Positions 35,605 through 47,760 are shown, counted from the stretch's first letter. The stretch: DNA of 64,000 bases from Sequoia sempervirens (GCA_007258455.2 VDFB02139063.1:62001-126000), one strand, 5' to 3'. The notes: generated by a model from the sequence alone, not told the origin. Made by a program: numbers and translations.

Positions 35605-36840
35605 TCATGACTCATATCTAGATGATCTAAAATCTGAATAATGTTTGGCATAGCAGTCATAAATTTTGAACAATGGTTGTTTGCTTTTCGATATCATCTC
35701 TGGAGCACACTCAATGATGTATTGAACTAGAGTGGCTAAGAATGAAGATGATTTTTCTTTGTCTGCTGTCTTGAGGTTAACTATCCATCTGTTGCAAATA
35801 TGTCGCGAGACATGATTTCCAAAGCAAATATCATTGAGGATAGTTNNNNNNNNNNNNNNNNNNNNNNNNNNNNNNNNNNNNNNNNNNNNNNNNNNNNNNN
35901 NNNNNNNNNNNNNNNNNNNNNNNNNNNNNNNNNNNNNNNNNNNNNCCCACCTAGGATCATCCTTGCACTGCCCATAATGAGCAACGCCTTGTGGCATCCC
36001 CTGCGTGAATCCATACTGTCTCTGCACCCGCAAGGCCAAAAATCTCTCAATAATGAACGGAGTCCATCTTATCAGATATCGAGGGATGTAGACAAATGGC
36101 ATCTCCAAATGATCCGTATCCCAGGGCTCACAATCTATATACGACCTCCATATCACTACGTCCACATCATCCAACGCATGCAACCAATACTCCAACTTGC
36201 CCAACTTGGGCTAGACAAGTGCATCTGAATATGCCTCCACATATGGCCTGCCTGGTGGCCTCACCCTAGCACACACTGGCCTAGTAACTGCAATATGCTC
36301 CCAGGCCCATATCTGGAGCAGCGTCACACCGCTGGCCAAACTAGTCGACCCTCGGTACACTACCTGATGTAAATCATGATATAGATGCACCAAAATACAA
36401 CTCCCCCAAGAGTACCTCCATGGCTGAGTCACCATCCACTCCAGCATCCTACCCCACCCAACCGAAAATCCCTTCGACCGATGGTCCGGTCCAAGGAAGC
36501 CTCCAATGAATGCCGCCAACACAGCAACTAGAGCTGGATATCTACGGAAATCTGCCCACGACACCCAGTATCTAGCTATCACCATATCCCCACATATCCT
36601 CCTTAGTGCCTTAGTCCCTCCTATCTCCTTGTGGTCATAAACCACAAGGGCACCTACCACAGGAATCCCTAGAATCCTGTATACATCCTCCGGTGTCACG
36701 GTCATCTCACTGGTCGGCAAATGAAAGGTGTTATGATCTGAATGCCACCTCTCTACCAATGCAGTCAATAGTCCTCTGTTGACTCGAATCCCTCACGGGA
36801 TGGTCAACAGGGATCCCTATCCACTGTACCTCTGCAAGAG
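35605..36840 (-). pseudogene. Antisense plant mobile domain (PMD) ORF in the Tat 3' region, with gap
   Basis: On the minus strand a frame runs from about 36840 to 35605: NRGLLTALVERWHSDHNTFH, TSEMTVTPEDVYRILGIPVV, then SWADFRRYPALVAVLAAFIG, GRMLEWMVTQPWRYSWGSCI and LLQIWAWEHIAV. After one in-frame TAG at about 36211 it continues with KLEYWLHALDDVDVVIWRSY and PRYLIRWTPFIIERFLALRV. These are features of the plant mobile domain of MAIN/MAIL1 proteins, which also occurs in transposons. Stops are seen near 36795 and upstream. A 100-N gap (35846-35945) interrupts the C-terminal part. The ORF is antisense to pol, a place where extra ORFs are known in Tat elements. Function in the element is unknown. 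Confidence 0.8.
35846..35945. other. Assembly gap (100 N)
   Basis: Exactly 100 N, a standard placeholder; true length unknown. PMD-like coding sequence is present on both sides in the same frame. Confidence 0.99.
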
Positions 36841-36960
36841 TCAGCTCTCCTATCCGATTCCAACACATCGAGAACCACTCTCTAATCTGGAGGTTGTCAA
36901 ACACCTCCTATTGTCATCACAAAGACAACTAATCAGACTCATACCACAAACTTCTATCTA

Positions 36961-37155
36961 ATCAGTGACCCATATCATATCAGTGACCCATATCAAGTGA
37001 CCCATATCAGTGACCCATATCATGTTAGTGACCCATCTCATGTTAGTGACCCATATCAAGTGACCCATATCAATGACCCATATCATGTGCTCTATCTAAT
37101 CAGTGACCCATATCAAGTGACCCATATCAGCGACCCATATCAGTGACCCATATCA
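36961..37155 (+). repeat. Short tandem repeat of AGTGACCCATATC units
   Basis: About a dozen imperfect copies of AGTGACCCATATC(A), with spacers of 0-8 bases (ATATC, ATGTT). It lies in the Tat 3' region, upstream of the antisense PMD ORF. Confidence 0.9.
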
Positions 37156-37204
37156 CACAATCAAAACATCATTCTATTTGTATTTCAAGCATAAATGCAA
37201 ATAT

Positions 37205-37430
37205 GAGTCATATCAATCATTTACTATTTGTTTTCTATCGCAGAAAGAAAATTTATCAGGAGTCATATCAATCATTTACTATTTGTTTTCTATCGCAGAA
37301 AGAAAATTTATTAGGAGTCATATTAATCATTTACTATTTGCTTTCTATCGCAGAAAGCAAATTTATCAGAAGTCCTATAAGGCATTTTACTCTTTGTCTT
37401 CTATTCAGAGAAGCAAATTTATCAGTTAAT
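37205..37430 (+). repeat. 55-bp tandem repeat, four units
   Basis: Three nearly identical 55-bp units starting GAGTCATATCAATCATTTAC and containing TTTTCTATCGCAGAAAG, plus a fourth diverged unit from about 37370. It creates repetitive open frames that are not genes. Confidence 0.93.
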
Positions 37431-38251
37431 CATTAGATTTCCTATCATTTATCCATATCAGCATGATGGCAAAACAATTTCTTTATCTATTGACCAAGGA
37501 CACAATATAGACCATCATTTTTCATCATGGCATTCTGCCAAAATTTTCCCAGATGAGCAACTCTGTGCCCTAGATGCACGACTCTGTTCTCTAGTCGGAC
37601 TCACACCTATAAGCGCTAATCTAAACTTCGTATGCGCTAGAACACCTAGTTTTACTCTGTACCCTAAATGCGTTAAATCACACCCTATAAGCGCTACGAA
37701 AATTTGCGAATACGCTAAAACAGAACCGCAGATGCGCTAAAACAGAATTTCAAAACTTAAATCCGCGTAAAAAACGTACAAAAATTGCTAAAAATCATGA
37801 AATTTTGACACACAAAGGGTTTAATCGACTCACTGGTCGTCCATACGTGGCTGGTCTCTGGAATCGACGCGCCCGCTCAAATCTATGAGTGTGCAATGGG
37901 ATTGGCATCTTGCTAAGTCACTGTCAGAGCCTCCAAACTCACTGTAGCAAAAGAGTGAAAATGACTTCCACTTTTACCTTTTTTACCTTATATGAGTTAT
38001 TTGAGGTGGGTTTTTGAGGGCATTTTCATTTTCATCACTTTATTTCACCAGGGGCATCTTTTTCTACCCATTTTTTAGGAGCTAAATCACCGAACCACTA
38101 GCAGAAGGTTATTTTCATCAGATTTTTGAACTTCATATCACCCTCCGTGATTTACCTCCCGAGGGGGCATCATCAGTATCAACATCAAAAACATATTAGG
38201 GGCAAATTAATTTTATTTTTCTTTGAAGCAACATGTTTCACACATCACTTC
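37431..38251 (+). other. Tat 3' region between tandem repeats and 3' LTR
   Basis: Non-coding on the plus strand. 37590-37760 holds scattered GCGCTA/CGCTAAAAC words (about six), denser in CG than its surroundings. Seen from the antisense ORF this is its upstream side and could hold its promoter, but no clear promoter was identified. Confidence 0.45.
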
Positions 38252-38265
38252 AAAGAGGGGAAAAA
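38252..38265 (+). promoter_or_regulatory. Polypurine tract of the Tat element
   Basis: AAAGAGGGGAAAAA sits directly before the LTR start TGTATGTGC. Such tracts prime plus-strand DNA synthesis. Confidence 0.65.
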
Positions 38266-38309
38266 TGTATGTGCATAAAATTGGTCATGTTTAAATAATC
38301 CTGACATTT

Positions 38310-38800
38310 AATTAAATATTTATTATTTAATTAATTCCTCTAAAGTCTTCTACATGTAATTAAATTTAATTAATTTAATTACATTGTTCATTCATTATTT
38401 TCCCACCATAATTAAATAAATTCATTTTATTTATTTAAGTTAATTATCATCTCTTAAATTTAATTAAAGCTTTTTAATTAAATATCTCTTTTTCTATTTT
38501 AAACTTTCCTCTAAATTAATTAAATGCTTTTATTTAATTAATCTCGTAACACATGTCATTCTTTCTAATTTAATTAAATATTTTATTTAATTAAAGATCT
38601 TCTGCTTTCCTCAAATCATAATTAGATATTTTATCTAATTATAAAATCTTCTGATTTCCTTAAAATCTTAATTAAATATTTAATTTAATTTAAGATCTTC
38701 TTTCTTCAAATCATAATTAGATATTTTATTTAATTATGAAATCTTCTGATTTCCTCAAAATCTTAATTAAATATCTAGTTAAGAAAAACCAACATGCACT
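38310..38800. repeat. Array of AT palindromes in Tat U3
   Basis: Repeated self-complementary TTAATTAAATATTTAATTAA-type blocks alternate with AAGATCTTCTGATTTCC spacers, in units of roughly 50-70 bp. A comparable array is in the related solo LTR at 46440-46690. Confidence 0.8.
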
Positions 38801-39043
38801 CATAAATAAATAATTGAATTAGATAATTCATTATTTATCTTATCAGAATCTTTCCATTTTTCTTCTAAAAAAAGATGATTTTTAAATCATCTCATCTTAT
38901 CTCTTCCATGAAAATGGAAAAATCTTGCTTTTCTCGTTTTCTTCTATTTTTCTCTTCAGTCTCATCCATCTTCGACCGTTCGATCTGTCAGAAATTATCA
39001 CAGCCATTGGTCAATTTAGCCAATCAAAGTCTTTCAAAAACTC

Positions 39044-39051
39044 TATAAATA
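39044..39051 (+). promoter_or_regulatory. TATA box of Tat 3' LTR
   Basis: TATAAATA, 25 bases after a CCAAT motif, within the LTR. Confidence 0.6.
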
Positions 39052-39671
39052 TAGGTGCAAATCCAAGCATTGGTTACAACACATGATAAACACAACATAC
39101 ACATACATTACATTTGCATTCTTGCATTTTTAGCATTTTCAGCAATATTCTCACCATAGCGTAATCTTGCATTTAGCATAATATGCATTTTTAATCTCTC
39201 ATTCTTCAGTAGCCTACTTTGTTGAGCTTGGCATTCCAAATCTGAGAGCAACTTGAGCAAAGACGAAACGCTGGAGATAGAGAGCAATAAGACGACTTCG
39301 GAGAGGCTGCCATAAAATAGTTTGCTTATTTTTGTTTTTCTTCCAGTTTCTTTGATTTAATGTTTTATTGATTGTGTTTTAGATTGATCAGATTTTCATA
39401 CACACAAATACCAATAGGATAAAATCCTAACACATACTATTCTAGAAATTTAAAAATCAATAGCATAGATGAATTCTCTTCACAAAGACACATAAGATGG
39501 AGAGAAGATTAGAAAAATTGAATGCATTGTAGTTGAAAAAAGGACTTGCACTAATGGTGAGTAGGTAGGCAGGTGGATGAGAGTTGTACAATTCTGATTT
39601 GACACTTGCAACATTTGAATAAATATTAAAATAATGTCCACTTAACACCATCAAGCTCCATTGAGCCTTTG

Positions 39672-42600
39672 TGTAATGCCCCATCTTGTTACCTAAAGAA
39701 TGATGCATTGTCTACGAAAGTGTAATAATTTTTTTAAAAAAGTGTATTCATTTACTTAACTTATTGCAAACATTCCCTAAGTAACGCGATGACACACTAC
39801 TTGAAATTCCCATAGACGACAATAGTATTAAACATTGCAAGTATTTAATTTACATAAACTTAAAAGCATACATTGTATAACATTTAAATTTCATCAATGA
39901 AAGCATAATATACATAAAAGATTCTTTCATACATTGCATTTGAAATACATTACTCATTTTCCAAATGAGGTAGATCAAATAAATGTTTACAATTACATAT
40001 TAAAATTTTTCACCTCATTAACAATTGAGGAGTGATACAAATATAAAATTTCCAATGATACAACTAAGGAAATACATATATCCACATACGAGCTCTCCAT
40101 CCATGAAGTACTCGTTGCTACGAACAAGAACTGGGGACCCAACGGAGTAAGGTGCACATTCCACCCAACCATGTGGTACCCGTAGGTCCACCCCCCATGC
40201 TAGGAGATAGTAATAAGGTTCCCTAGACATAACCTACAAAACCTAGAAACAAGTATAAAAACATAGAAAATCTATACAAGTACACACTTAACTTATTGGT
40301 TACATTGCTTCCAGAATTAGGATAATTGAACATGCTTAGTTCACAAGGTTACTGTTATTTTAGGTGGAGTGTCATCACAATGTTGCATAGGTTACCCTAG
40401 TGTTTCTTCCTAGGTTCCGACCCCCAACTTGGGTTACCCTGGTAACCTCTTACAAAACCCGGCCCCACATGCAAACTGTTGCAGAATCAAATATCTTTTA
40501 AAATAACAAGTTATCGACTTGCCATTCCAGGTCTTCTCAACTTATTCTCAAGACTAAACTAGCCCTTGAGTCTATAAGCGAGGCTTATTAATCTAGTTAA
40601 AGGTTTTAAACTAACTAATGTGCTGATTTAATTTTCACTGACTTACTAACTCTACATGAGTTACCCTGGCACCACTTTGTGTGTTGGCCCTCACATAGAG
40701 CCACTCCCCAAAAAATAACACAAGGAATCTAAGTTCACAAACTAAGGTAGGAAAAGTGCACACAAAATCAACATATAATACCACTTAACCCAATAGACGT
40801 TATACCCTGTTCCTAGAACCAGGAGTCTAAAATTCAAGTTGAACCATGCGCACCACCCTAGTTAACTCAAAAGATTGTGTTTTAACAAATAACAGCTCCC
40901 ACACAAGACAAACTTATCTGGAAGACTTGAGATCTAATATAGTCCCTATTTGCCCAATTAAAAAGAAAATACAATTTAAAGCAAAACAGGAATAATAAAC
41001 GTCTATTTTTAGGATTTACTAAATCCAATCAAGACAATTAAAATTAGCAAGAAAATAAATCAACTTGATTAAAATTCATTATGAATAATCTAATTTTAAC
41101 TTTCTCTATTTCACATGAAAATAAATACTAAATTTTCTCAATCAATTTTATTGTTTTAAAGATAATTATTCTCATGCATTACATACATCTATTAAATAAA
41201 ACTTTATTTAAATATTGAATTATTTTCCAACAAATATCAAATAATATATATATATATTAATAATATTCGTATTTATTGTGGAATATTCGTATTTATTGTG
41301 GAATTCATACAAAGGTCGAAATTTGTATAAATTAAAACCCGAGTAAAAAACAAATCAATTTTCGCAATACATAAAACATAAAACATTTAATTTTTTATTT
41401 TTTTTCACAGGGCTACTGTTTACACAGCCGCAACCAAGTATTGCGCTGTGGTGATTTTACCAGGCACCGGCTCCAAACATGGGGCCGGCCTGTGTGGTGG
41501 GGCAGCGCTGGGGCTGCTCCCACCGTCACCTCCCTTAGGGGCGGCGGCTGTGGGAATGGCCACAACCCTATCCCCATTCAATTACAGGGTTTATAAATAA
41601 ACAAATAAAATCCGTGGGTTATAACCCTGCGGAAATTTAAAATTTGAAAACATTTTTTTTTAAATTTCAAAACCCTTATCTCGCCTGTACGACGACTTCA
41701 AAATATTCATGTAATGAATATAAAATTTTCACAATCCAATTTATATATGAATGCATATATATATATATATATACATTCATAGATAGATAAAATACTAAAA
41801 TCTCATCAAGAAATTGAGAAATTTAGTAGTATACACAATTTTTCCCTCAACAAATTTTAATTCAATCACAGAGGGTTTTTATTTTAATTTCCAAAATAGA
41901 AAATTTCCTTCAAAATTTTAATTACTCAAATACTCAAATTATTCTCTACAGGAAACATTTAACAAAATTTGTAGCAAAGGTTTCCAAATCAATCTATCAA
42001 AATCTTTTTTGGTAAGTTCTTTCAGAGGCTTCTTTTCCCCAAATGTTACAGAGATATTTTTTTTTACAAATCTACAGAGCATACTTCTGTTTTCTTTTGA
42101 ATCTTTTTATTGTTTTCTCTAATTTCACTATATATTCTTGTTTTCTTGAAATTCTCATAGAAATCAACAAATCTCTACAGAAAGATTTTCAACAAATAAT
42201 TTACCGAGAAGAAGGGTTTTAACAAAAATTTCTTCTACAGGCAATTTTAAAAATTTCACAAATTATCAAAGCTTCTACAATTTTAATTCCTCATACAACC
42301 GATCTTTTCAAAATAGAAAGCTAATAAATAAATATATAATTAGAAAATAACCTGTTCCTATAGTTGAAGTATTGACAGATGAAAAGAAGTTTTTCCCACT
42401 ACGTGCAACTTCCAAAGCCTTTACAGATCACCACTTTACAGAAGAATGCAATTTATGAACAAATGTCTACCCGAGGATCTCTTCCAGAAAAATTAAACAA
42501 AACCCAAAGGAAATCACCAGATAACACAATTTTTTAGCAGAACTCTGTTCTTTTTAATTTCCCGTAATTTTTTTTCCTGTTTTCCCCAAATCACATAATA

Positions 42601-43610
42601 TCTTCCCAAGAGAATCCCCAACAAGTAATTGCAATAAATTTAACTCACACACATGGCAAGAAGAAAATATCTTCAACAAACTTACGGGTAAAACTTTCTT
42701 TTCTTCCTTATCAAGAATTCAATTTATTTTAAAGAATTATAAATTCAAAAATCTAATTTCCTTTTCAATTTATTTCATAATTAAAATTCCATTTCCCACA
42801 AAACAATTAACTTATATTTAATCTATTCTCACAAATAAGAGATAACTTTAATCAATTAATTAATTCATTTAATAAAATAATTTTAATCACAAAGATTAAA
42901 TTATTTAACCAAATGAACTAATTTAATTAATTAAATATAGAATAAAGATTTTATTTACAACATTTAAAATTAATTTAAATAAACATTAAATTAAAAGAAC
43001 ATTAATCTATCATTAAATTAACAAAATTTTCCTTTCATAACAAATAATCCAAACTGGCACAAACAAACATCCAAAAACACCAAACCTAAACTAACGACAT
43101 ACTGTGTCTGGGTTTGAGACTAGACTAGGAAAAACCTTGTTACTTCCTCCCAATCAACATTTTCGTTGAGTCTTGACATGCTCAGACCTGAGAAACCAGG
43201 TGGAGTCGGTGTCATGTACCTACAATCCTGCAATTAGACAAACAACATACATACATATATAATCCATGTTTCAAACACACCGTGCGGAGAAAATCACAGA
43301 AATCACAAGGCACTCGTGAGCGAGTGATGCAACTCCGTTCTCCACACGAATACACATCACATCAAACTGACAAAATAAATAACAATTAATCTACCATAAG
43401 CATATAGATAGCAATAACATCTGAAGTAAACATCTATGCTAACATAAAGCATGTCAGAAGTAATTATCACCATACAATGTATCATCATATCACAAAATAA
43501 ATCCACTATCGCTCTAAAGTTAGTGATCAATACACCAAAACAAAGTACCAAGGTCCATCAAAGTGAAAACATGCTAACAAAAAACATAAGCAAAATGGAG
43601 GGGTACTACA
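39672..43610 (+). mobile_element. Giant solo-LTR-like element, copy 2 (3.9 kb), with 5-bp target duplication
   Basis: Starts TGTAATGCCCC, ends GGGGTACTACA, and is flanked by CTTTG on both sides (39667-39671 and 43611-43615). The TG...CA ends and 5-bp duplication are those of LTR retroelements. It is a diverged copy of 2174-8102, with the same order of conserved blocks, and about 2 kb shorter. No coding sequence was found in it. A GC-rich island lies at 41405-41585. Whether the full family member has an internal coding region cannot be told from this window. Confidence 0.87.
41405..41585. other. GC-rich island within giant LTR copy 2
   Basis: Dense in G+C (ACCGGCTCC, GGGGCCGGCC, GGGGCGGCGGCTGTGGG) inside an otherwise very AT-rich element. 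No convincing reading frame. Copy 1 has no obvious counterpart of the same composition. It could be a promoter/CpG-rich part of the LTR or a captured fragment. Confidence 0.7.
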
Positions 43611-43615
43611 CTTTG

Positions 43616-45953
43616 AATGAGTTGTGTATTAATATTCTCATACCTTTGACATATGCAAGGACACTCACTATATACCGTTATTGAGCTCTTGGAAATTGTT
43701 AGAATTGCTATCATCCATGTTAGACTTGGAGGGGAGCACATCATTCTCTGAAAGTTTGACAAATATTTATGTACTCTTGTGCATCAAGCCTCCATGCTAA
43801 TGGATACCTTGAGATGAGAGTATAAAATATATTGAAACATTGAAAGAAACCAAAGCATCAAGATGTTGATACTGAGGAGTTGGGGGTGATAAGGAAGTCA
43901 TGTTGGAGTGCATATGAGATGGGGAAAGATCGACAAGGGAATGCCTTTTGGATTGTTGAGACCGTAGTTGGGGATGAGGCCTAACTTGGTATTGAGTTAA
44001 GGGATGGACAAAATTCTAACCCTATAAGACTTAGAAATATTTTGGAGGGAAAGGGATTGGAGTTCTCGGAAAGGAGATAAAGGGGAATAGGTACCAAGGG
44101 ATGGATGGATGAGGAAGTATGAAAGTTTGAAAAGGGGTAAAGGACTTAAAATTTTAATGGGACCTTTAGGCTTTGAGGTTTGGAAATGCTAAGGGAATGG
44201 TTTTGGGGGATGGGAAACTCTAAAAATTTAACACTTAAGAAAAATTTAGCAAGGAATCAAGCATGTTGTTAGGATCGGTAGGAAAGGCATACATGTATGA
44301 CTAGCCTCAAAAGCCTAAAATGCTGACAAACACATAAAATAACAAAAGAAGACACCAAAAATGGCCCAAACTTAGACCTTTTGTGGATTCTTACATCTTT
44401 TAATACTTAGGGAACCCATTTAATATGTCTCAAGTTGGTTATAAATAATGGGTAGATAAGGTCAAATATGACTAAGGCACACAAAAGGGAAGGGACTAAA
44501 GAATAAATTGACATTACAAATTTGAGTTCCAATAAAGAGGATTACAATACACTTGTAATGCAATTGTTTAAAAGAGTATTTACTAATAATAAATCTAGAA
44601 GAAATTTACTAGCATTCCAACAACACTTGTATACCTAAAATTCACTTATGAAACTACTTCCTTAAGCACTAATTTATAAACTAATGAACAAGTTGGAAAA
44701 ACCACAAATAGTTTTTGAAACCATGTTATAAAACTCCCCAAAGGTGGTGCCCAACTTGGGCATAATTTCCAACACCACTCATAAAGATTCCTTCTCACTT
44801 GCTAAAATAGCTAACCATTAATTCACCTATAACATATAGTTTGATCCACTCAACATGGGTACCCAACTTGGCATAATATTCTATTTTAAAATAGGTACCA
44901 TATGACAAAAAATGAAGATTTTCATAGCTAGTCATAATTCTAGAGTAACTTCCCCCATTTTTAGCTCTTATGTCATAAGATGTTGTCATAACTTACCAAT
45001 AGAATAAAAAAAAGAGGGGCACTTCGAATTTCCTATATTATCCACATTATGATGAGTTACAACTCATCAAAAAAGTACCAACACATGGCATTATATGCCT
45101 TACACAAAATCCAACATCTTCTTTGAGGTGGAATACAAATATTAAATAAAATAATTAAATTAGGTACTTGTGAAGGTTGATATATCTTAATTTCCAACAC
45201 TTTCCACATTACTATGCATTTAATTCACTAAATGTTTGATGGATTCAACATATATTTAAATTGCCAATGTATTGTTAATGGTGAAGTGTTTTTTAGTAGT
45301 TACATTAACACATATGTGCAAGAATTAATTCAATATTAATAACACATTTTATAGTTCCTTTGAAAATCACACCATCTCACATTTGAATTCCAGATAATGA
45401 GTTCAACAAAGACATGTTTTGATTTGTATTTGTCCATGTGTAGGATGATGTGTGGAATGATAAGATAAATTTGAATTTATTTTCTTTTCTCTTTAATTCT
45501 TTCTCTCCCCCCTTTCCTTTTTGTCTTTTTATAATTGTATTACTTTAGAATATCAATGATAATTTTTAATCTTAAAATACATGAAGTCTACTAGTTTTTT
45601 GTGGTGTAAATGGTATAATCTTATTTTCTAGAAAATTATAAGTGAATTTTCAAATATCAAAATAAATCTAAAGAATGAATGCTCACATTCGAATTCATGA
45701 AAATATTGTTTTAAAATAAATTTAACCATGTTTGAATATGTTTGACAATAAAATTGACAACCCACACTAGCTAGTAGTGTATTATTTTCACCAAGTAGGT
45801 GGGTTTCTTTTCAAGTGATTTTTGATGCTCATCATAACCCCTTGAATAGAGCAACCAAAGTGTTATGTAACTGAAAGGTTTTGGTAAGCATAATTGAAGA
45901 CAAGAAAAATGTTCAAGTTAAATAAAATATATAAGATAATGCAATACACACAT
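43616..45953. other. Intergenic stretch, no gene seen
   Basis: About 2.3 kb. Two similar words, GGTGCCCAACTTGGGCATA (near 44746) and GGGTACCCAACTTGGCATA (near 44857), lie 111 bp apart. Positions 45818-45905 resemble 46742-46850 on the other side of the solo LTR. Nothing coding was recognised. Confidence 0.45.
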
Positions 45954-46741
45954 TGTAACTTCACCTAAAACCCTTCTTTATCCTCAAATAGAATTGAAGT
46001 AGAGTGCACCATATCTCCACTTGATTTGCTATTTTGATGTGTTGATGGGGGAATGTGGTTGCTTATAAAACCAATAGCATGATGATAGGATTAAGATGAT
46101 AAGATATCAAAAGGATAGCTAAGGATATAATGATGGAAGATTAGCTAGGCTATGGAAGAAATAGATAGAAAATTCAACATAACAACAAGATGAGAGAAGA
46201 TATCCAAATGGGGCGAGAGGCCTCTCATTTATAAAATTTTCATAAGAGAAATCAAGGGCCAAAAGTCGATTGGTTAATGTATAACTAGGATTGAATGAGG
46301 GTCAGGGTTTGGATGGTTGAGACAAAAAGTTAGTTTGACTTTTGACAAGTGTCTAAGTTCAATGAATCTAGACAAGGTCTTAGTTAGTCACGTGACTCTC
46401 AATATTTATTTAAATAATAAAATTATTTTATTAATTATTGGAGAAGGGTGATGTGGAAGGATAAATTAATTAAATAAATAATAAGTATTTATTTAATTAA
46501 AGTGGCTATAAAGGTGAAGGATAAATTAATTAATTAAATAATAAATAAGTATTTATTTAATTAAAGTGGGAGATAAAGGTGGATAGATTAATTAAATAAA
46601 TAATAGATGTTGATTTAATTAAAGTGGGAGATAAAGGTGAAAGATAAATTAATTAAATAAATGATGAATATTTATTTAATTAATGATTAGGATAGGGTAA
46701 AGCCAAGTATGTTTAGGTATGACCAATTTTCAGTGTCTACA
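45954..46741 (-). mobile_element. Solo LTR related to the Tat LTR, minus strand
   Basis: On the minus strand it begins TGTAGACACTGAAAATTGG and ends GGTGAAGTTACA, with a TATA-type box (TTTATAAATGAG near 46232). The U3 start and the AT-palindrome array match the Tat 3' LTR at 38266-39432. The flanking 5 bp (CACAT and GTAAT) do not match, so either an edge is wrong or recombination joined LTRs of two insertions. Flanks on both sides (45818-45905 and 46742-46850) are similar to each other, which complicates the reading. Confidence 0.6.
46440..46690. repeat. About 66-bp tandem repeat with internal palindrome, four units
   Basis: Each unit has the form AAAGGTGAAGGATAAATTAA, a palindromic TTAATTAAATAAATAAT...TATTTATTTAATTAA core, then AGTGG. 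Four units, each slightly different. It forms the U3 of the minus-strand solo LTR. Confidence 0.88.
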
Positions 46742-47752
46742 GTAATATTTGATGTTCACAACAATTTCTTGAATATAACAACTCAAGTCTTCTACAATTG
46801 AAAGATTCTAGTAAGTCTTATGTAATATTCGATGAAGACTCTCAAAATTAACCACCTTTTAAGTAAAGAAATCTTTATTGTTCCACCCTATAAATTTCAC
46901 AACGCTTACAAATAAATTAATGTGTTAAAACACACATCAACATATATACTCAAATATATTATGAACTTTTTATCAATGAAAATATTATTATAATAAAAAT
47001 GGCCCTCTTATATAGACCAATATGTTGGTCCTTTTATTTGTGAAGATATTACTATAATGAACCTGGCCCTCCCTCTATATGAATCAATATATTTTCTTAC
47101 TAGGTAGGCCTCCTCTTTTTTAACTTAGAAAGGCAAAAATAAATGTCCAATTCCTACAAACTTTTAAAAAAAATCTCTCACCCCTCCAATCAATTTGAGG
47201 GAAACATGATAGAACAACATTTCTTTGCAATCCTAAAACTTCATGTATTGTCCCTTAAATCGATATCATCTCTCCTAAAACAAGAAGACAAGTAACATGA
47301 TGTTTGCTCACATTGGCAACATCGTAAGAGAGGATATTGCAGGACACTACTTTTTTTTGTTAACATTTAATTGGTCAAAGTAAAACTGTGATCAAATCGG
47401 CTTTGAACACTCCTAGATAACCCTGAAGAAGGGGTCAACATTTAATTTGTTGGATTGGATGGATACTATAAAATAATATTCTGGTCAAAGTGGGCAAGCT
47501 GCCGACCTTACGAAAATGAGTTCCAAACTACAGATTTCAACGACTTTGCTCTAGGATTGATTGCTTCTTCTGTTGCTGCTTCTGGATTTGCTTATTATAT
47601 TCCTATATTCTAGAAGGCCTCTAGTGTTTTATCTGCGTGGACTATGCATTTTCTTGCTCTAGATGGGCACCCACATTGTAGGTTGCAGTTGCGTTCTGAC
47701 TTGGGAATAAACGTCAGCCCATTTAATGTTGACGGATAAAGCAAAGGTTTCG
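46742..47752. other. Upstream flank of the glucanase gene
   Basis: About 1 kb of AT-rich sequence with no open frame of note. The last few hundred bases should contain the promoter of the gene at 47827. Confidence 0.45.
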
Positions 47753-47760
47753 TATAAATG
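47753..47760 (+). promoter_or_regulatory. Likely TATA box of the glucanase gene
   Basis: TATAAATG, 67 bases before the start codon; transcription would then begin near 47785. A second TATA-like word at 47467 is farther away (about 360 bases) and less likely. Confidence 0.5.

Larger units (their letters stand above)
38266..39432 (+). mobile_element. 3' LTR of the Tat element
   Basis: It starts TGTATGTGCATAAAATTGG and ends GATAAAATCCTAACA. The start AAAATTGGTCAT and the end GATAAA...TTACA/TAACA are shared with the minus-strand solo LTR at 45954-46741, which supports both edges. CCAAT (39019) and TATAAATA (39044-39051) lie in the right place for an LTR promoter. U3 holds a long array of AATTAAAT/ATTTAATT palindromes (38310-38800). 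The 5' partner LTR is missing because the element is truncated at its left end. Confidence 0.72.

Noticed and set aside
34888..37430. Regular repeat arrays considered as CRISPR
   Set aside because: Eukaryotic transposon context, units head to tail with no unique spacers.
37143..37436. Repetitive plus-strand open frames
   Set aside because: They are the 55-bp tandem repeat read through; not a gene.
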